A stretch of 40,747 bases of DNA from Eubacteriales Family XIII. Incertae Sedis bacterium (GTDB lineage Bacteria; Bacillota; Clostridia; Peptostreptococcales; Anaerovoracaceae), in NCBI GenBank assembly GCA_031290135.1, contig JAITOE010000250.1, positions 1-40,747 on the forward strand. The letters run 5' to 3'. This document shows, one piece after another, positions 17,895 to 27,500 of this stretch. A program made the position numbers and the translations under genes. Every line of letters begins with the position of its first letter. Position 1 is the first letter of the stretch. Below the pieces are notes generated by a model, which saw only the letters and a list, made by a program, of their open reading frames with translations, had not been told where the DNA came from and made no database searches.

Positions 17895-19205
17895 TTACAA
17901 AAACATGGCCATATATAAAGGCAGCGTTTCGATTTTGCCGTCAACCCCCACATTTTTACTTGCCAATTTAACGGCCCGTGCCATTCCGTGCCTGTTTACC
18001 ATAATGTCAACCGACTTTGCTTTTGTGTTATCTCCCGCCTTGACCTCAATGACAGTCGCCATGTCGTCTATCCTTACGACAAAATCTATCTCAAAACGGT
18101 TATCCCTCGCATAATAAAACAGCTGTTTGCCGGACTTTCTAAATATGTCAGCGATGATGTTTTCATATATCGCACCCTTATAAATGCCTAAATCGCCGTT
18201 GATTATGTTTTTCTGGGAACCGTCTTCCAGCATCGCGACAAGCAGCCCCGTATCCCGCATGTATATCTTAAACTCGCCCTCAATGACATTTCCCGCAAGG
18301 GGGAGTTCGGGCACGGAAAGATTGTCAGATTTTGAAACAATCCCTGCGTCAATTAACCATATGACGCTATCTTTGTATTTCCGTGACGAGCTGTTTTTCT
18401 CGACGACATTCCATTGGAATTTCTTGTATTTTTTCGCAAGCTGGTTGGGAATGGAGAGAAAACAGGCCCTTACTTTGCTTTTTCCCATGCCTTCCGCATA
18501 TTGGGAAATATCCTCTTTGTATTCTTGTAAAATATCACGTTGCAATTTTAACACATTGCCAAAATTGCGGTTATTGACGAAATCCTGTACGACGTTCGGC
18601 ATGCCCCCGACAACAATATATTCCCTGAATAATTCCAGCATTTTTGTGTGCATTGCGGGTAATACGGGGGATTTATCAACGAAAAAAGTTTTAATTTCAC
18701 GGATGGTTTCCACGGGAATTTTGTTTGCCCAAAGAAATTCCTCAAAGTCAAGCGAGTGCATTTCTAAATGCTCTACGTACCCGACAGGGACGCTTGACGG
18801 CTGATTTTCCCTGCTCCGCTTATAGGTTATGCCCAGCAGCGAGCCTGATGCGATAACATCAAACCGTTTATCGCGCGCCAAAAACTTCAGGGCGGTTATG
18901 GCACGGGGACAGTCCTGGATTTCGTCTAAAAAAATCACGGTTTCGTTCGGAATGAATTGCATGTCCGGAAAATACAGCGTGATTTGTTTCAAAACATTCT
19001 CTTTTTCCAGGCTGCCTGCAAATATTTCCGTGTAGCCCTCATTGGCAACAAAGTTCATTTCGGCGTAATATCTGTAATTTGTCTTACAAAACTCCATAAT
19101 GATTGTGGACTTCCCAACTTGCCTTGCGCCCTTAACCATAAGGCATAATTTGTCGGGATTGTTTTTCCACGCAATCAGGTCGTTGACAATTTTCCGCTCC
19201 AGCAT
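17895..19205 (-). CDS. AAA ATPase with C-terminal DUF4143 domain
   Basis: 436 aa, soluble. Walker A GARQVGKST (26-34), Walker B VIFLDEIQ (90-97), a sensor-like IASGSLLG strand, then the family block HLEMHSLDFEEFLWA and YIVVGGMP. The C-terminal DUF4143 part contains EIDFVV...VIEVKAG, the restriction-endonuclease-like strand pair of this family. Molecular function is not established; such genes are common in accessory DNA. Start at 19205 (MLERK) because GAGGTG lies about 8 bp upstream; an ATG at 19211 sits too close. AT-rich compared with the neighbouring two-component genes, suggesting transfer. Its promoter carries three 33-bp-spaced repeats upstream. Confidence 0.85.
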   Translation of the reverse strand: MLERKIVNDLIAWKNNPDKLCLMVKGARQVGKSTIIMEFCKTNYRYYAEMNFVANEGYTEIFAGSLEKENVLKQITLYFPDMQFIPNETVIFLDEIQDCPRAITALKFLARDKRFDVIASGSLLGITYKRSRENQPSSVPVGYVEHLEMHSLDFEEFLWANKIPVETIREIKTFFVDKSPVLPAMHTKMLELFREYIVVGGMPNVVQDFVNNRNFGNVLKLQRDILQEYKEDISQYAEGMGKSKVRACFLSIPNQLAKKYKKFQWNVVEKNSSSRKYKDSVIWLIDAGIVSKSDNLSVPELPLAGNVIEGEFKIYMRDTGLLVAMLEDGSQKNIINGDLGIYKGAIYENIIADIFRKSGKQLFYYARDNRFEIDFVVRIDDMATVIEVKAGDNTKAKSVDIMVNRHGMARAVKLASKNVGVDGKIETLPLYMAMFL

Positions 19206-19228
19206 GTTCATTCACCTCGCTTACGGTA

Positions 19229-19258
19229 AGTATAGCAGAATCCAAAACCCTGCGTCAA
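19229..19258 (-). promoter_or_regulatory. Promoter of the DUF4143 ATPase at 17.9 kb
   Basis: On the minus strand TTGACG (19258-19253), 18-bp spacer, TATACT (19234-19229). The triple repeats lie immediately upstream of the -35 box. Confidence 0.72.
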
Positions 19259-19265
19259 GCATTTT

Positions 19266-19350
19266 TGCAGATTTTATGCGCCAAAAAACCATATGATTTG
19301 CAAGTTTTATGCGCCAATAAATTGTTTGAACTGCAAGTTTTATGCGTTAA
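19266..19350 (-). repeat. Three direct repeats, 33-bp period, upstream of an ATPase promoter
   Basis: Read on the plus strand: TGCAGATTTTATGCGCCAA at 19266, TGCAAGTTTTATGCGCCAA at 19299, TGCAAGTTTTATGCGTTAA at 19332. The period is exactly 33 bp, about three helical turns, placing the copies on one face of the DNA. The spacers of about 14 bp are unrelated. The arrangement resembles iterons or a cooperative operator. Confidence 0.85.
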
Positions 19351-19353
19351 AGC

Positions 19354-19484
19354 GTTCTCAGGCCAAGCTGCGATTTCGTGTAAAAAAGCGACCTGATCAT
19401 TGCTTTTTCGTGAATAATTCCGACTATCTTACTTGCTTTTTCGTGCGGCATATACTATGAACTGAAACGAAAAACGAAAAAATA
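19354..19484 (+). repeat. Orphan copy of the 30.6-kb ATPase promoter array
   Basis: Homologous to 30519-30613: CCAAGCTGCGATTTCGTG, then two TTGCTTTTTCGTG copies (TTCGTG cores at 19375, 19407 and 19440; spacing 32 and 33) and TATACTATGA, but no ATPase gene follows. Next come CGAAAAA tandem motifs and the inverted-repeat element. A shorter copy with one repeat unit lost is at 33435-33490. Displaced regulatory DNA. Confidence 0.75.
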
Positions 19485-19636
19485 GGTTACTATTCACAGC
19501 ATTCACAGCCCCCCGTCATCCTGCGGCCCGCGCAGCGGGATCGCAGGATCCATGCACAAGTGATAAAGAATGGATTCTGGGACTAGCCCAGAATGACGGA
19601 AGATTCGCGAGCCGCAATGGGGCTGTGAATAGTAAC
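19485..19636. mobile_element. 152-bp inverted-repeat element (MITE-like) with target duplication
   Basis: Terminal inverted repeats GTTACTATTCACAG (19486-19499) and CTGTGAATAGTAAC (19623-19636), with a palindromic GTCATCCTGCG...CCAGAATGACGG core inside. It is flanked by 7-bp direct repeats AAAAATA at 19478-19484 and 19637-19643. The related sequence at 33434-33636 has the same flanks without the element and with one AAAAATA, an empty site within this window. No coding capacity, so mobilisation in trans is inferred. Confidence 0.82.
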
Positions 19637-19665
19637 AAAAATAGCAGAACACGCGTACTAAAATC

Positions 19666-19694
19666 TTGTTTTCTATGTGCGGCTATGCTATACT
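19666..19694 (+). promoter_or_regulatory. Promoter of the restriction-modification operon
   Basis: TTGTTT (19666-19671), 17-bp spacer, TATACT (19689-19694). It was duplicated with the start of the methylase gene at 33.5 kb. Because it overlaps an in-frame upstream extension of the methylase, translation must begin downstream. Confidence 0.7.
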
Positions 19695-19746
19695 GAATTT
19701 GCTGATAAACATTATTAAGAAAGCGTTGGGAGAGGTTAATTATTCA

Positions 19747-20808
19747 GTGAAAACGGTGAGAAAAAAACCAAAAGCAATAGAGCTGTTTGCAGGCGCAGGC
19801 GGTTTGGCGCTTGGCATTGAGCGTGCAGGCATTGAAACGCTCGGTTTGGTTGAATACGACAAAGACGCCGCCGACACGCTGAAAAAAAACAGGCCAACCT
19901 GGAACGTTATCCATGATGACGTTGCCAACATTTCGCCGCTGAATCTAAATGAGTATTTCGGCATAAAATCGGGTGAGTTAGATTTACTGTCGGGCGGCGC
20001 GCCTTGCCAATCTTTCTCTTACGCAGGAAAGCGGCTGGGTTTGGAGGACGCAAGAGGAACGCTGTTCTACCATTATGCAGTGTTCTTAAAAAAGTTACGG
20101 CCAAAAGTGTTTTTGTTTGAAAACGTGCGCGGCTTGCTGACGCATAACAACGGGCATACGTACCAAACGATTCTTGATATTTTCTCAGAGGCGGGATACG
20201 CAATTCAAAAGAAAATTATGAACGCATGGGATTATGGCGTACCTCAAAAAAGAGAACGGCTTATTACCATTGGCATCCGTGATGATTTAGTAAATGAATT
20301 GGAGATAACGTTCCCTGCAAAGCATGATTACAAACCCGTTTTGCGCGATATTTTGGCGGATGTGCCTAAAAGTGAGGGTACACGGTATTCCGATTACAAG
20401 CGAAAGATATTTGAGTTGGTTCCCCCGGGTGGATATTGGCGCGATATTCCCGAAGAAATTGCCCGCGAATACATGAAAAGCTGTTGGGACATGGAGGGCG
20501 GCAGAACAGGAATATTAAGGCGGCTTAGCCTTGATGAGCCGTCACTTGCGGTTCTTACTTCTCCGTCACAAAAGCAGACTGACCGTTGTCACCCGACGGA
20601 AGCCAGACCCTTTACCATCCGGGAAAATGCACGTGTGCAATGCTTCCCTGATGAATGGGTTTTTTGCGGCCGGGTAGGCAGTCAATACAAGCAGGTCGGG
20701 AATGCTGTTCCTGTCGGGCTGGCGTTTGAAATCGCAAAAGAGATATTCATCGGATTGGAGAATTATTCATGTGGCAATTATCATTCATTTCAAAGCAAGA
20801 TCTCATAA
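19747..20808 (+). CDS. DNA (cytosine-5-)-methyltransferase of a type II R-M system
   Basis: 353 aa from a GTG start (RBS GGGAGAGG at 19728-19735). C5-methylase motifs in order: I AIELFAGAGGLALGIE (10-25), IV GGAPCQSFSYAGKR with catalytic C87, VI FLFENVRGL (ENV), VIII YGVPQKRERLITIGIR, then the target-recognition region, and X QVGNAVPVGLAFEIAKEI. It overlaps the endonuclease gene by 40 bp. GGNCC specificity is inferred from the partner, since the recognition domain cannot be read by eye. AT-rich and embedded in repeats, consistent with acquisition. A 13-codon duplicate of its start survives at 33597. Confidence 0.92.
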   Translation: MKTVRKKPKAIELFAGAGGLALGIERAGIETLGLVEYDKDAADTLKKNRPTWNVIHDDVANISPLNLNEYFGIKSGELDLLSGGAPCQSFSYAGKRLGLEDARGTLFYHYAVFLKKLRPKVFLFENVRGLLTHNNGHTYQTILDIFSEAGYAIQKKIMNAWDYGVPQKRERLITIGIRDDLVNELEITFPAKHDYKPVLRDILADVPKSEGTRYSDYKRKIFELVPPGGYWRDIPEEIAREYMKSCWDMEGGRTGILRRLSLDEPSLAVLTSPSQKQTDRCHPTEARPFTIRENARVQCFPDEWVFCGRVGSQYKQVGNAVPVGLAFEIAKEIFIGLENYSCGNYHSFQSKIS

Positions 20809-21557
20809 AGCACATCGGACTGACAATCACCCAGTATGGCGACAAACTTGCGCCATATGATTTGAATGTGTTTAACAGCAACATTATTGACCCGGTCAAA
20901 CTGATTTTTGATAAGACGGTTTACAATTTTTCGTGGGAGGAAATAATAAAAAACGAGATTTTTCGGCAACGTGACAAATCAAACAACAACGACATCGGAT
21001 ATTTTCATCAACGTTTGTTTGAATACATCAAAGATTGTACTATTCCGCAAACAGGATGGGATATAGTGTTCAAAAATGATCCGGGCATCTTGCTCCCTGA
21101 CGGAGACAAGGTAAGCACCGTGTACGTTGAAATGAAAAACAAACACAACACAATGAACTCTGCGGCAGCGGGCAAAACTTATATTAAAATGCAGGGGCAA
21201 TTACTTAGTGACGATGATTGCGCTTGTTTCCTTGTGGAAGTAATTGCCCGGAAATCGCAGAACATTTCTTGGGCGGTAACTGTCGATGGAACGAAGCAAA
21301 AGCATCGAAAAATCAGGCGCGTGAGCATAGATGAGTTTTACGCGCTTGTGACAGGGCAAAAGGACGCGTTTTATCAAATGTGCATGGCACTGCCGGATGT
21401 CATTGAAGAAGTCGTCGAGAATTTTGCCGCTACCGCAACGCCAAAGGATACGGTATACAAAGACTTGACGAAAATTGCCGATACGAAAGGCGGTTCATTT
21501 GCCTTGGCTTTATATTTGCTCGGCTTTAACAGTTACATAGGATTTAATTCAAAATGA
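20769..21557 (+). CDS. Eco47II-family type II restriction endonuclease
   Basis: 262 aa. The stretch TVYVEMKNKHNTMNSAAAG (117-135) with KTYIKMQGQ just after is the signature of the Eco47II (Sau96I-type) family; E121 and K123 supply the E-x-K half of the PD-(D/E)XK site, with an upstream Asp in GWDIVF a candidate first ligand. Characterised members cut GGNCC; the same site is inferred here. It overlaps the methylase by 40 bp in another frame, so expression is coupled behind protective methylation. Its stop overlaps the start of a HipA-like fragment (ATGA). Confidence 0.88.
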   Translation: MWQLSFISKQDLIKHIGLTITQYGDKLAPYDLNVFNSNIIDPVKLIFDKTVYNFSWEEIIKNEIFRQRDKSNNNDIGYFHQRLFEYIKDCTIPQTGWDIVFKNDPGILLPDGDKVSTVYVEMKNKHNTMNSAAAGKTYIKMQGQLLSDDDCACFLVEVIARKSQNISWAVTVDGTKQKHRKIRRVSIDEFYALVTGQKDAFYQMCMALPDVIEEVVENFAATATPKDTVYKDLTKIADTKGGSFALALYLLGFNSYIGFNSK

Positions 21558-21846
21558 GAAGCGGAAAACGTCAAGGGTATTACGACGCCCACGGCCAAGA
21601 ATTCAAGGACAACATTAACGATATGCTCGTTTTCGACGCGCTCATCTACAATACCGACAGGCACTATGGGAATTTTGGCGTGCTCCGCGATAATTCAGAC
21701 GGAAAAATAATAGCGCCCGCGCCAATTTTCGACAACTGCTTTTACGATTGCTTCAAATGATACTCTCCCTGTTGCCGGGGAACGAGTTGCTGCGTATTCG
21801 TCAAGATTTTTGATTTCGTCTTTCATGGCATAATTAAACAGCGAAG
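21554..21846. pseudogene. HipA-like kinase fragment with an internal inversion
   Basis: Plus strand 21554-21735 encodes the HipA catalytic-loop region INDMLVFDALIYNTDRHYGNFG and then IIAPAPIFDN, after which the frame ends in nonsense at 21760. The expected continuation (SLFNYAMKDEIKNLDEYA and TRSPATG, then FEAIVKAV) is present immediately next to it but on the minus strand, 21846 down to about 21740. The tail has been inverted in place. The 5' two thirds of the gene are missing, replaced by the endonuclease gene. Not functional. Confidence 0.78.
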
Positions 21847-22160
21847 CTCCAAGCTCAAAAGGAAGCTGACCGAAGCAACCACGAGATTTAGTGATTGACA
21901 TAGTTGCGAAGCCCTGAAGATATTTTCCCATTAAATCCAAAATATGGGGCGAAATCTGCCGTAAAAACAACGTAAGCCGTATTTGAGCGGGAAACCGGCC
22001 TTACGTGCAAGTCTAAGGCGCATCTGCCTGGGAGAACACTACTTTTTTTCGCGAATGTAAAATTTTGGAAAACGAAAAGCCGTGATTTTGCAAGGGTTTC
22101 GCATTTTTTGTAACAAAAAAAAATGAATGTTTTAAAAAGTTTCGAAAAGTGATGGATATC
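21847..22160. other. Gene-free stretch with unassigned minus-strand relic
   Basis: The minus-strand frame that carries the inverted HipA tail continues upstream as ISPHILDLMGKYLQGF and MSITKSRGCFGQL, which I do not recognise; it has no clear start. A hairpin with ACGTAAG / CTTACGT-type arms lies around 21971-22008. The remainder is AT-rich with homopolymer runs and nothing assignable. Confidence 0.4.
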
Positions 22161-22187
22161 CGACAACATTTTTTTGACTTTTGTGTT

Positions 22188-22499
22188 ATGCTATACCAGA
22201 CACATGAATCCGCGCAAGCAAAAATGGCTGCACGCAATACAGACATTGCCGTAAAAAAAGGAAGGAGGCGAGCCGCCGGCAGGCTCATTGCCCAGAAGCC
22301 TGAATGCCTACAGCGAAAGCCATGGCAGCGGGCCGCGGCGCGGCAGGAAACGGCCGTGTTTCCCGTCAGTTGGAATGGAGGACCTCAAAAAACCCCGCAG
22401 GAAGGGAGGGCCTGCGCAAAGGGGAAGAACGGCGTCAGGACATATAAATAAAAGTTGTTTTTAAAGCCAAGAACGTTTTCATGAAAGGGAAATAAGAAC
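22188..22499 (+). promoter_or_regulatory. Extended -10 promoter and long GC-rich leader of the surface-protein genes
   Basis: TGCTATACC at about 22189-22197 is an extended -10 (TG-N-TATACC) after a T-rich -35 region. The following about 300 nt is purine- and GC-rich with several potential stems, for example CCCCGCAGG...GCCTGC, before the ATG at 22500. A structured leader or riboswitch is plausible, but I could match no known consensus, including those for cyclic di-GMP and cobalamin. Confidence 0.45.
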
Positions 22500-24482
22500 A
22501 TGCAGAACTTAAAAAATTATCATTTAGACCGAAAGCTTCTTTCTATTATCGTGGCCGTGGCCATGGTCATCTCCATGTTCGCGTGGACGGCCGGCACGGC
22601 GAACGCGGCGCAAACGGGCGCGAACGACATCAACATCAACACGGCGCAGGATCTTGCCGATTTTGCGGCGGACGTCAACAACGGCAACACCTATCTGGGA
22701 AGCACCGTCACATTGACAGCGAGCATTGATCTCAGATCTCTCGGCGTTGACTGGACGCCCATCGGGCTTGCCACGATAGGGTCAGATCCCGGCACAAACA
22801 GCCCGGTCATTCTTGTCGGAGGCGGATTTGCCGGGACCTTTGAAGGCGGCGGCAATACCATTTCCAATCTCACAATCAACACCGACGTGAGCGGGTACGG
22901 CCTGTTCGGCTACCTTGCACCCGCCGGCACAATTCAGAACCTGACAGTGTCCGGCACGGTTACCGCGACCGCCGCTGCCACTGATGCCATAGGCGGCGTG
23001 GTTGCCTACAACAGCGGCATCATCAATCATGTGACCAACAACGCTTCCGTAGCTGCGGCAAACAGCCACAACGTCGGCGGCATCGCAGGCTTCAACAACG
23101 GCTACTACGGTAACAACCTCCCCAACGGCATCATCACCAACTGCCAAAACACGGGCGCAATTACCGGATTGTCCAAAGCGGGCGGCATCACCGGCGAGAA
23201 CGCGGGCGTCATCAATTCCTGCTCCAACGCCATTACCGGCGTCGTCACAAACCCAGGCTCCGGCAAAAACGGCGCGGGCGGCATCGCCGGCCGCAACGGC
23301 AACAACGACACCGCATTGGAAGCGGGAGAGATTTTTGACTGTTATAACGCGGCTCCCGTCAGCACGTCAGACGGCAGATGGGGCGGAGGGATTGTAGGCT
23401 TCGAGAACGCGCTGTCCACGACCATAAACTGCTACGACGTCGGCGCGGTGACGGGATATGAGGATGATTACCCGATCATCGGCAGCAATGAAAACCCGGC
23501 GGTAACGGTGCTTGACAATTACTCGCTAGATAGCATCCCCCCCACTACCGTCGAAGATGACAGAACCGGGACGCGCAAGGATCAGATTTACATGCAATCC
23601 GTTGCTTTCGCCGAATTGCTGGAAACCAAAGCTTACGGCGACAATGTCTGGGCGGGCGCCGCCGGCGTGTACCCCGCGCTGACTTACACGGCCCCCGTGC
23701 CCCCGCCCTCCGGCGGCGGCACCCACAATGACTACGCGGTGATTTATTTAAGCCATGACGGAGACGACGAAAGCCTCGCGCCGGATGCCCCGGCGACGCC
23801 CGTCGCCACCCTCGGCAAAGCCGTGGCGCTTGCGGACCAGTCGTCGGTTGCCGGCGTATACGTCAATGTGCTGGACACCATTGACTTCGCTGCCACGCAG
23901 AGCATATTCGGCAACGGCATATCCGTACAATGGCACGGCAGTGACGACACGATGTTCACCGTTGTAGCGCACAGCACGACCCCGGTCAACCTCACCCTTG
24001 GCGGGTTAAAAATCGACGGCGAAGACGTTGACACGGTGTTCGCCGTGGAAGGCAACGCAAGCGCGGCTGCCGGGCTGACGCTGCGCAACAACACATCCAT
24101 CGATGAATGCGGCACGGCGATAGACATGGTCGCATACGGCAATCTGACGCTGAACCAAAGCACCATAGGCGGCACGAATTACAGCGTGAGGCTGGAAGAT
24201 TCCACGGACACGATGACAATCTTCACCGGACCCGGCCAGAGTCTGGATGTCGATAGCGTGGTGTATCTGGCGGACGGTGATGTCATCACGCTCAACAGCG
24301 CGCTGACGAGCGACCTTACAGTTGAGACGGAGGATGACCCCGCTGATGGTGAAGTGCTTGTCGCGGTTGCGGCAGACAGCGATATTGCGGATGCCAGCGT
24401 TCCTTTCCTGCAATTTTTTGGGAGCGGCGTTGACTTCGTTGCAGACGGCACCGATATTTACGCAGTGTCGGCAAGTAGATAA
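22500..24482 (+). CDS. Secreted GLUG-repeat / beta-helix surface protein
   Basis: 660 aa with a clear signal peptide (LLSIIVAVAMVISMFAWTAGTANAA). Residues about 45-390 are GLUG-type repeats (VGGIAGFNNG, AGGITGENAG, AGGIAGRNG, GGGIVGFENA) as in M26/adhesin-like clostridial exoproteins, with WTPIG and LFGYL motifs. Residues about 410-650 look like a pectin-lyase-type beta-helix (LTLGGLKIDGEDV, LTLRNNTSIDECG). No LPXTG, SLH or dockerin anchor is visible, so the protein is secreted or held by partners. GAAAGGGA precedes the ATG. The next gene shares the GLUG plus beta-helix make-up. Role in adhesion or glycan binding is inferred. Confidence 0.8.
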   Translation: MQNLKNYHLDRKLLSIIVAVAMVISMFAWTAGTANAAQTGANDININTAQDLADFAADVNNGNTYLGSTVTLTASIDLRSLGVDWTPIGLATIGSDPGTNSPVILVGGGFAGTFEGGGNTISNLTINTDVSGYGLFGYLAPAGTIQNLTVSGTVTATAAATDAIGGVVAYNSGIINHVTNNASVAAANSHNVGGIAGFNNGYYGNNLPNGIITNCQNTGAITGLSKAGGITGENAGVINSCSNAITGVVTNPGSGKNGAGGIAGRNGNNDTALEAGEIFDCYNAAPVSTSDGRWGGGIVGFENALSTTINCYDVGAVTGYEDDYPIIGSNENPAVTVLDNYSLDSIPPTTVEDDRTGTRKDQIYMQSVAFAELLETKAYGDNVWAGAAGVYPALTYTAPVPPPSGGGTHNDYAVIYLSHDGDDESLAPDAPATPVATLGKAVALADQSSVAGVYVNVLDTIDFAATQSIFGNGISVQWHGSDDTMFTVVAHSTTPVNLTLGGLKIDGEDVDTVFAVEGNASAAAGLTLRNNTSIDECGTAIDMVAYGNLTLNQSTIGGTNYSVRLEDSTDTMTIFTGPGQSLDVDSVVYLADGDVITLNSALTSDLTVETEDDPADGEVLVAVAADSDIADASVPFLQFFGSGVDFVADGTDIYAVSASR

Positions 24483-24504
24483 GTCGGAATTTTCATCAAT
24501 ACAG

Positions 24505-24547
24505 TGACAGAACGAGTGCGGAGCAAAGCTTCGTACTCGTTCTGTCA
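24505..24547 (+). terminator. Long hairpin between the two surface-protein genes
   Basis: A 16-bp stem (TGACAGAACGAGTGCG at 24505-24520, CGTACTCGTTCTGTCA at 24532-24547) with one G-U pair and an 11-nt loop. An AT-rich but not poly-T stretch follows, so it may be a partial terminator that reduces readthrough into the 5.1-kb gene 23 bp later. Confidence 0.65.
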
Positions 24548-24570
24548 AATAATTCAGCGGAGGGTAATTT

Positions 24571-27500
24571 ATGTTGAAGAAGTCAAATCATCGCCGTGCG
24601 CTGTCAAGCTTGTTGGCAGTTGTTTTTATGATAACCATCTTCACTGCACCCGGAATTTCAAATGTTTCGGCTGCCGATATTAGCGGCACGATTTCAGAAA
24701 GCTCCACATGGAGCAACGGCGATATCGTAAGCGCCGATCTGACAATTGCCGGCGGGATGGCCGAAGAATCCCCCGTGGTAATAACCGTAACAGGCACGGT
24801 GGAGGTCAAGGCTAAAATCACAATAGCAAGCGGCTATGTCAAGATAGCCGGCGGCGGCACCTTGATAAAAACAGGTTCCGGAACCAAAGAATTCCTGCAG
24901 ATGACAGGAGGTTGCTTGACACTTGAAAATATCATACTGGACGGCAATAACATAACGGGTGCCACGAAGTCTTTGGTAGACATAAATGCCGGAACCAGTG
25001 CAACATTGATCATGAACGAAGGAACCGTTTTGCGGAACAACATAAATACATCTGCTTCGATGACAGCGGGAACGGTGCTTCTTCGCGGAAAAACAAGCGA
25101 ATTCATAATGAACGGGGGCGAAATCAAAGATAACACGCTCGGCTTTGGCGGGGCAGTACATATACATGCAAACACTACGAATTTTACCATGAACGGCGGT
25201 TCAATATCAAATAACGCCAATACAAACGCAGATCACAAAGATAACATCGCTATTTCCAGCAATGTTGAAAATCCAAATATCAACATTACGCCAAAAGCAA
25301 CAATCAGCATATCCGGAGGCTTTGATACAGCTAAAGTGCTACAAGTTAAAAGCATCCCGCTTTCCGTGACTCCGGCCGAGGGATTCCCAGTATCTTCCAT
25401 AACCATCAACGGCGAACCGCAAACCCCCGTAGACGGCGTGTATCCCTTCAACATGCGTGACGTGAACACGGGCCTCGTGGTCACGATGGGCGATCCGGGC
25501 GGCGACCCTGACCCTGATCCCGGCGACCCGGTGTACGACGGCGGCAGTTACGCTGCCACGGGACACGCGGGCTACGGAGGGACAATTTCCGCAGATGCCG
25601 CAACGGGCGAATTTACCGTAACCGCCACGGAGGGCGGCTATGTCATCGATGAAATCCTCATCGACGGCGTACCGCTTGCCGGCGTGCAGGGGGAAACCGG
25701 CGCGGGTTACATCTTCCCCGGCGCCACCCAGGGCGGCTACCACAGCATAGTCGCCACTTTCGCGTACACCGTAAATTTTAACAGCCCGGCTAACGGCACG
25801 CTCTCCGTCAGCCGGGGAGACACTACCCTGCAGAGCGGAGACATCGTGCGCGGCGGCGAAATCCTGACGGTCACCGCCACGCCGGACAACGGTTACGAGA
25901 TTGATACTTTCATCATGGTCGGACTGACAAGAATCGACGGCACGGACACCTACACGGTAACGGCGCAGCGAGGCGAACCGGCGCCAAGCATCACGGCGGC
26001 CTTCGCCCCCTCGGCTCAGGCAAAAACCCGGCTTGCCCCGCCGGCGCTGTCTGCGGCGGCGGCCGGCATCACGGCGGATTCCGTCACGTTGGCGATACCC
26101 GCGCTTTCAGCGCAGGATCCGTCCGCAGCGGCGGAATACCAGATAAGCGGCGACCACGGCGCCACCTACGGCGCGTGGCAGACAAGCCCGGCGTTCACCG
26201 GCCTCGCGGCGGGCACGATGTACCACTTCAGGGCGCGCTACGCCGCGGGGGACACGGTAAACTTCACCGACTCCGAGGCAGGAAGCAGCGTGTCCTTTTA
26301 CACGAGTGCTGGCGGCACGCAAACGACAAAGCTTGACCCGCCCGTGCTGTCCGCGGTCCCGGCGGCCGTGACGGCGAACTCCGTCACGCTGGCGGCTCCG
26401 GCGCCCTCCGCGCAGGAACCGGGCGCAACGCTGCTTTACCGCGTGTCGCCTGACGGCACGGCTTACGGGTCTTCCCAGACCGGCCCGTCGTTCAGCAACC
26501 TGACGGCGGACACGGCCTATTATTTCCAGGCCTGCTACCAGTCCACAGGCACCGGTGACTTCACCCACTCCGACTACGGCGCGGCGGTGCAGATCCGGAC
26601 TGCGGAAGACCTGCGCCCTGACCTCCCCGCGCCGCCGGCGGACACGGACGGTTACTATCTGCTTAGCACGGCCGATCACCTGCGCTGGTACCGCGATGAG
26701 GTGAACTTCGGCAACTATGGGGCCAGCGCCCGGCTGACGGCGGACATTGACCTGTCCGGAACCGGGAACTGGACGCCGATAGGAAAGACCTACGACACGT
26801 ACACCGGCAGCTTCGACGGCAACGGCAAGGGCATAAGCGGCCTGGGCATCACCGCCGCCGATACCAGTTACATCGGCCTCTTCGGCTATGTCAAGGGCGG
26901 CGAGGTCAAGGATTTGACGGTGCGCGGGAGCATCGTCTGTGGTGGTGTTGTCTATATCGGAGGCATCGCGGGCGCCGCGGGCAGCGGCGCAAAATTCACG
27001 GGCTGCGTAAGCTACGTGGACATCACCGGCGAGCACAACGCGGGCGGCATTGTCTGCGATGCCACTTCCGGCGGCGCACAGATCGAAAACTGCCTGAATT
27101 ACGGCAACATCTCCGTTGCCGGGACGGCGGGCGGCATCACCTACAGGCTCTCATCCTCGCTGGGCGAACACAACAGCATCACCGGCTGCGGCAACTACGG
27201 CGACATTTCAGGCGTCAACGCCGCAGGCATAGCCGGCCAGTTCGGCGGCGGCGAAATAAGAGGCTGCTTCAACAAGGGAAGCGTGGCCGCAAGCGCCGTC
27301 ACAGTCTCGCCGATCCGGGTGGCGGGCATCGTGATGGCAGTCAGCAGCAACGACGTAACGATAACCGACTGCTACAACACCGGCGCGGTTTCGGGACACT
27401 TCGGCGAAGGCAAGCAGGACGCGGAGCCTTACGTGGCGGGCATTTTCAGCGGGTACCGCATGGGCCTCCACACCGGCATCGTCATAAGCAACTGCTACAA

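Noticed and set aside
19266-19350. CRISPR array at the three 33-bp-spaced repeats
   Set aside because: The repeats are only about 19 bp, the spacers about 14 bp, there are three units, no cas genes, and a promoter is adjacent.
19666-19746. 27-codon upstream extension of the cytosine methylase
   Set aside because: It contains the promoter (TTGTTT-N17-TATACT) and the RBS, so it cannot be translated from that transcript.
22217-22445. Cyclic di-GMP or cobalamin riboswitch in the same leader
   Set aside because: The conserved core sequences of those classes are not present in the right order; only general GC-rich pairing is seen.
22149-22451. 100-codon plus-strand frame in the leader of the surface-protein genes
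   Set aside because: It begins upstream of the inferred promoter, has no RBS or domain, and composition changes midway.
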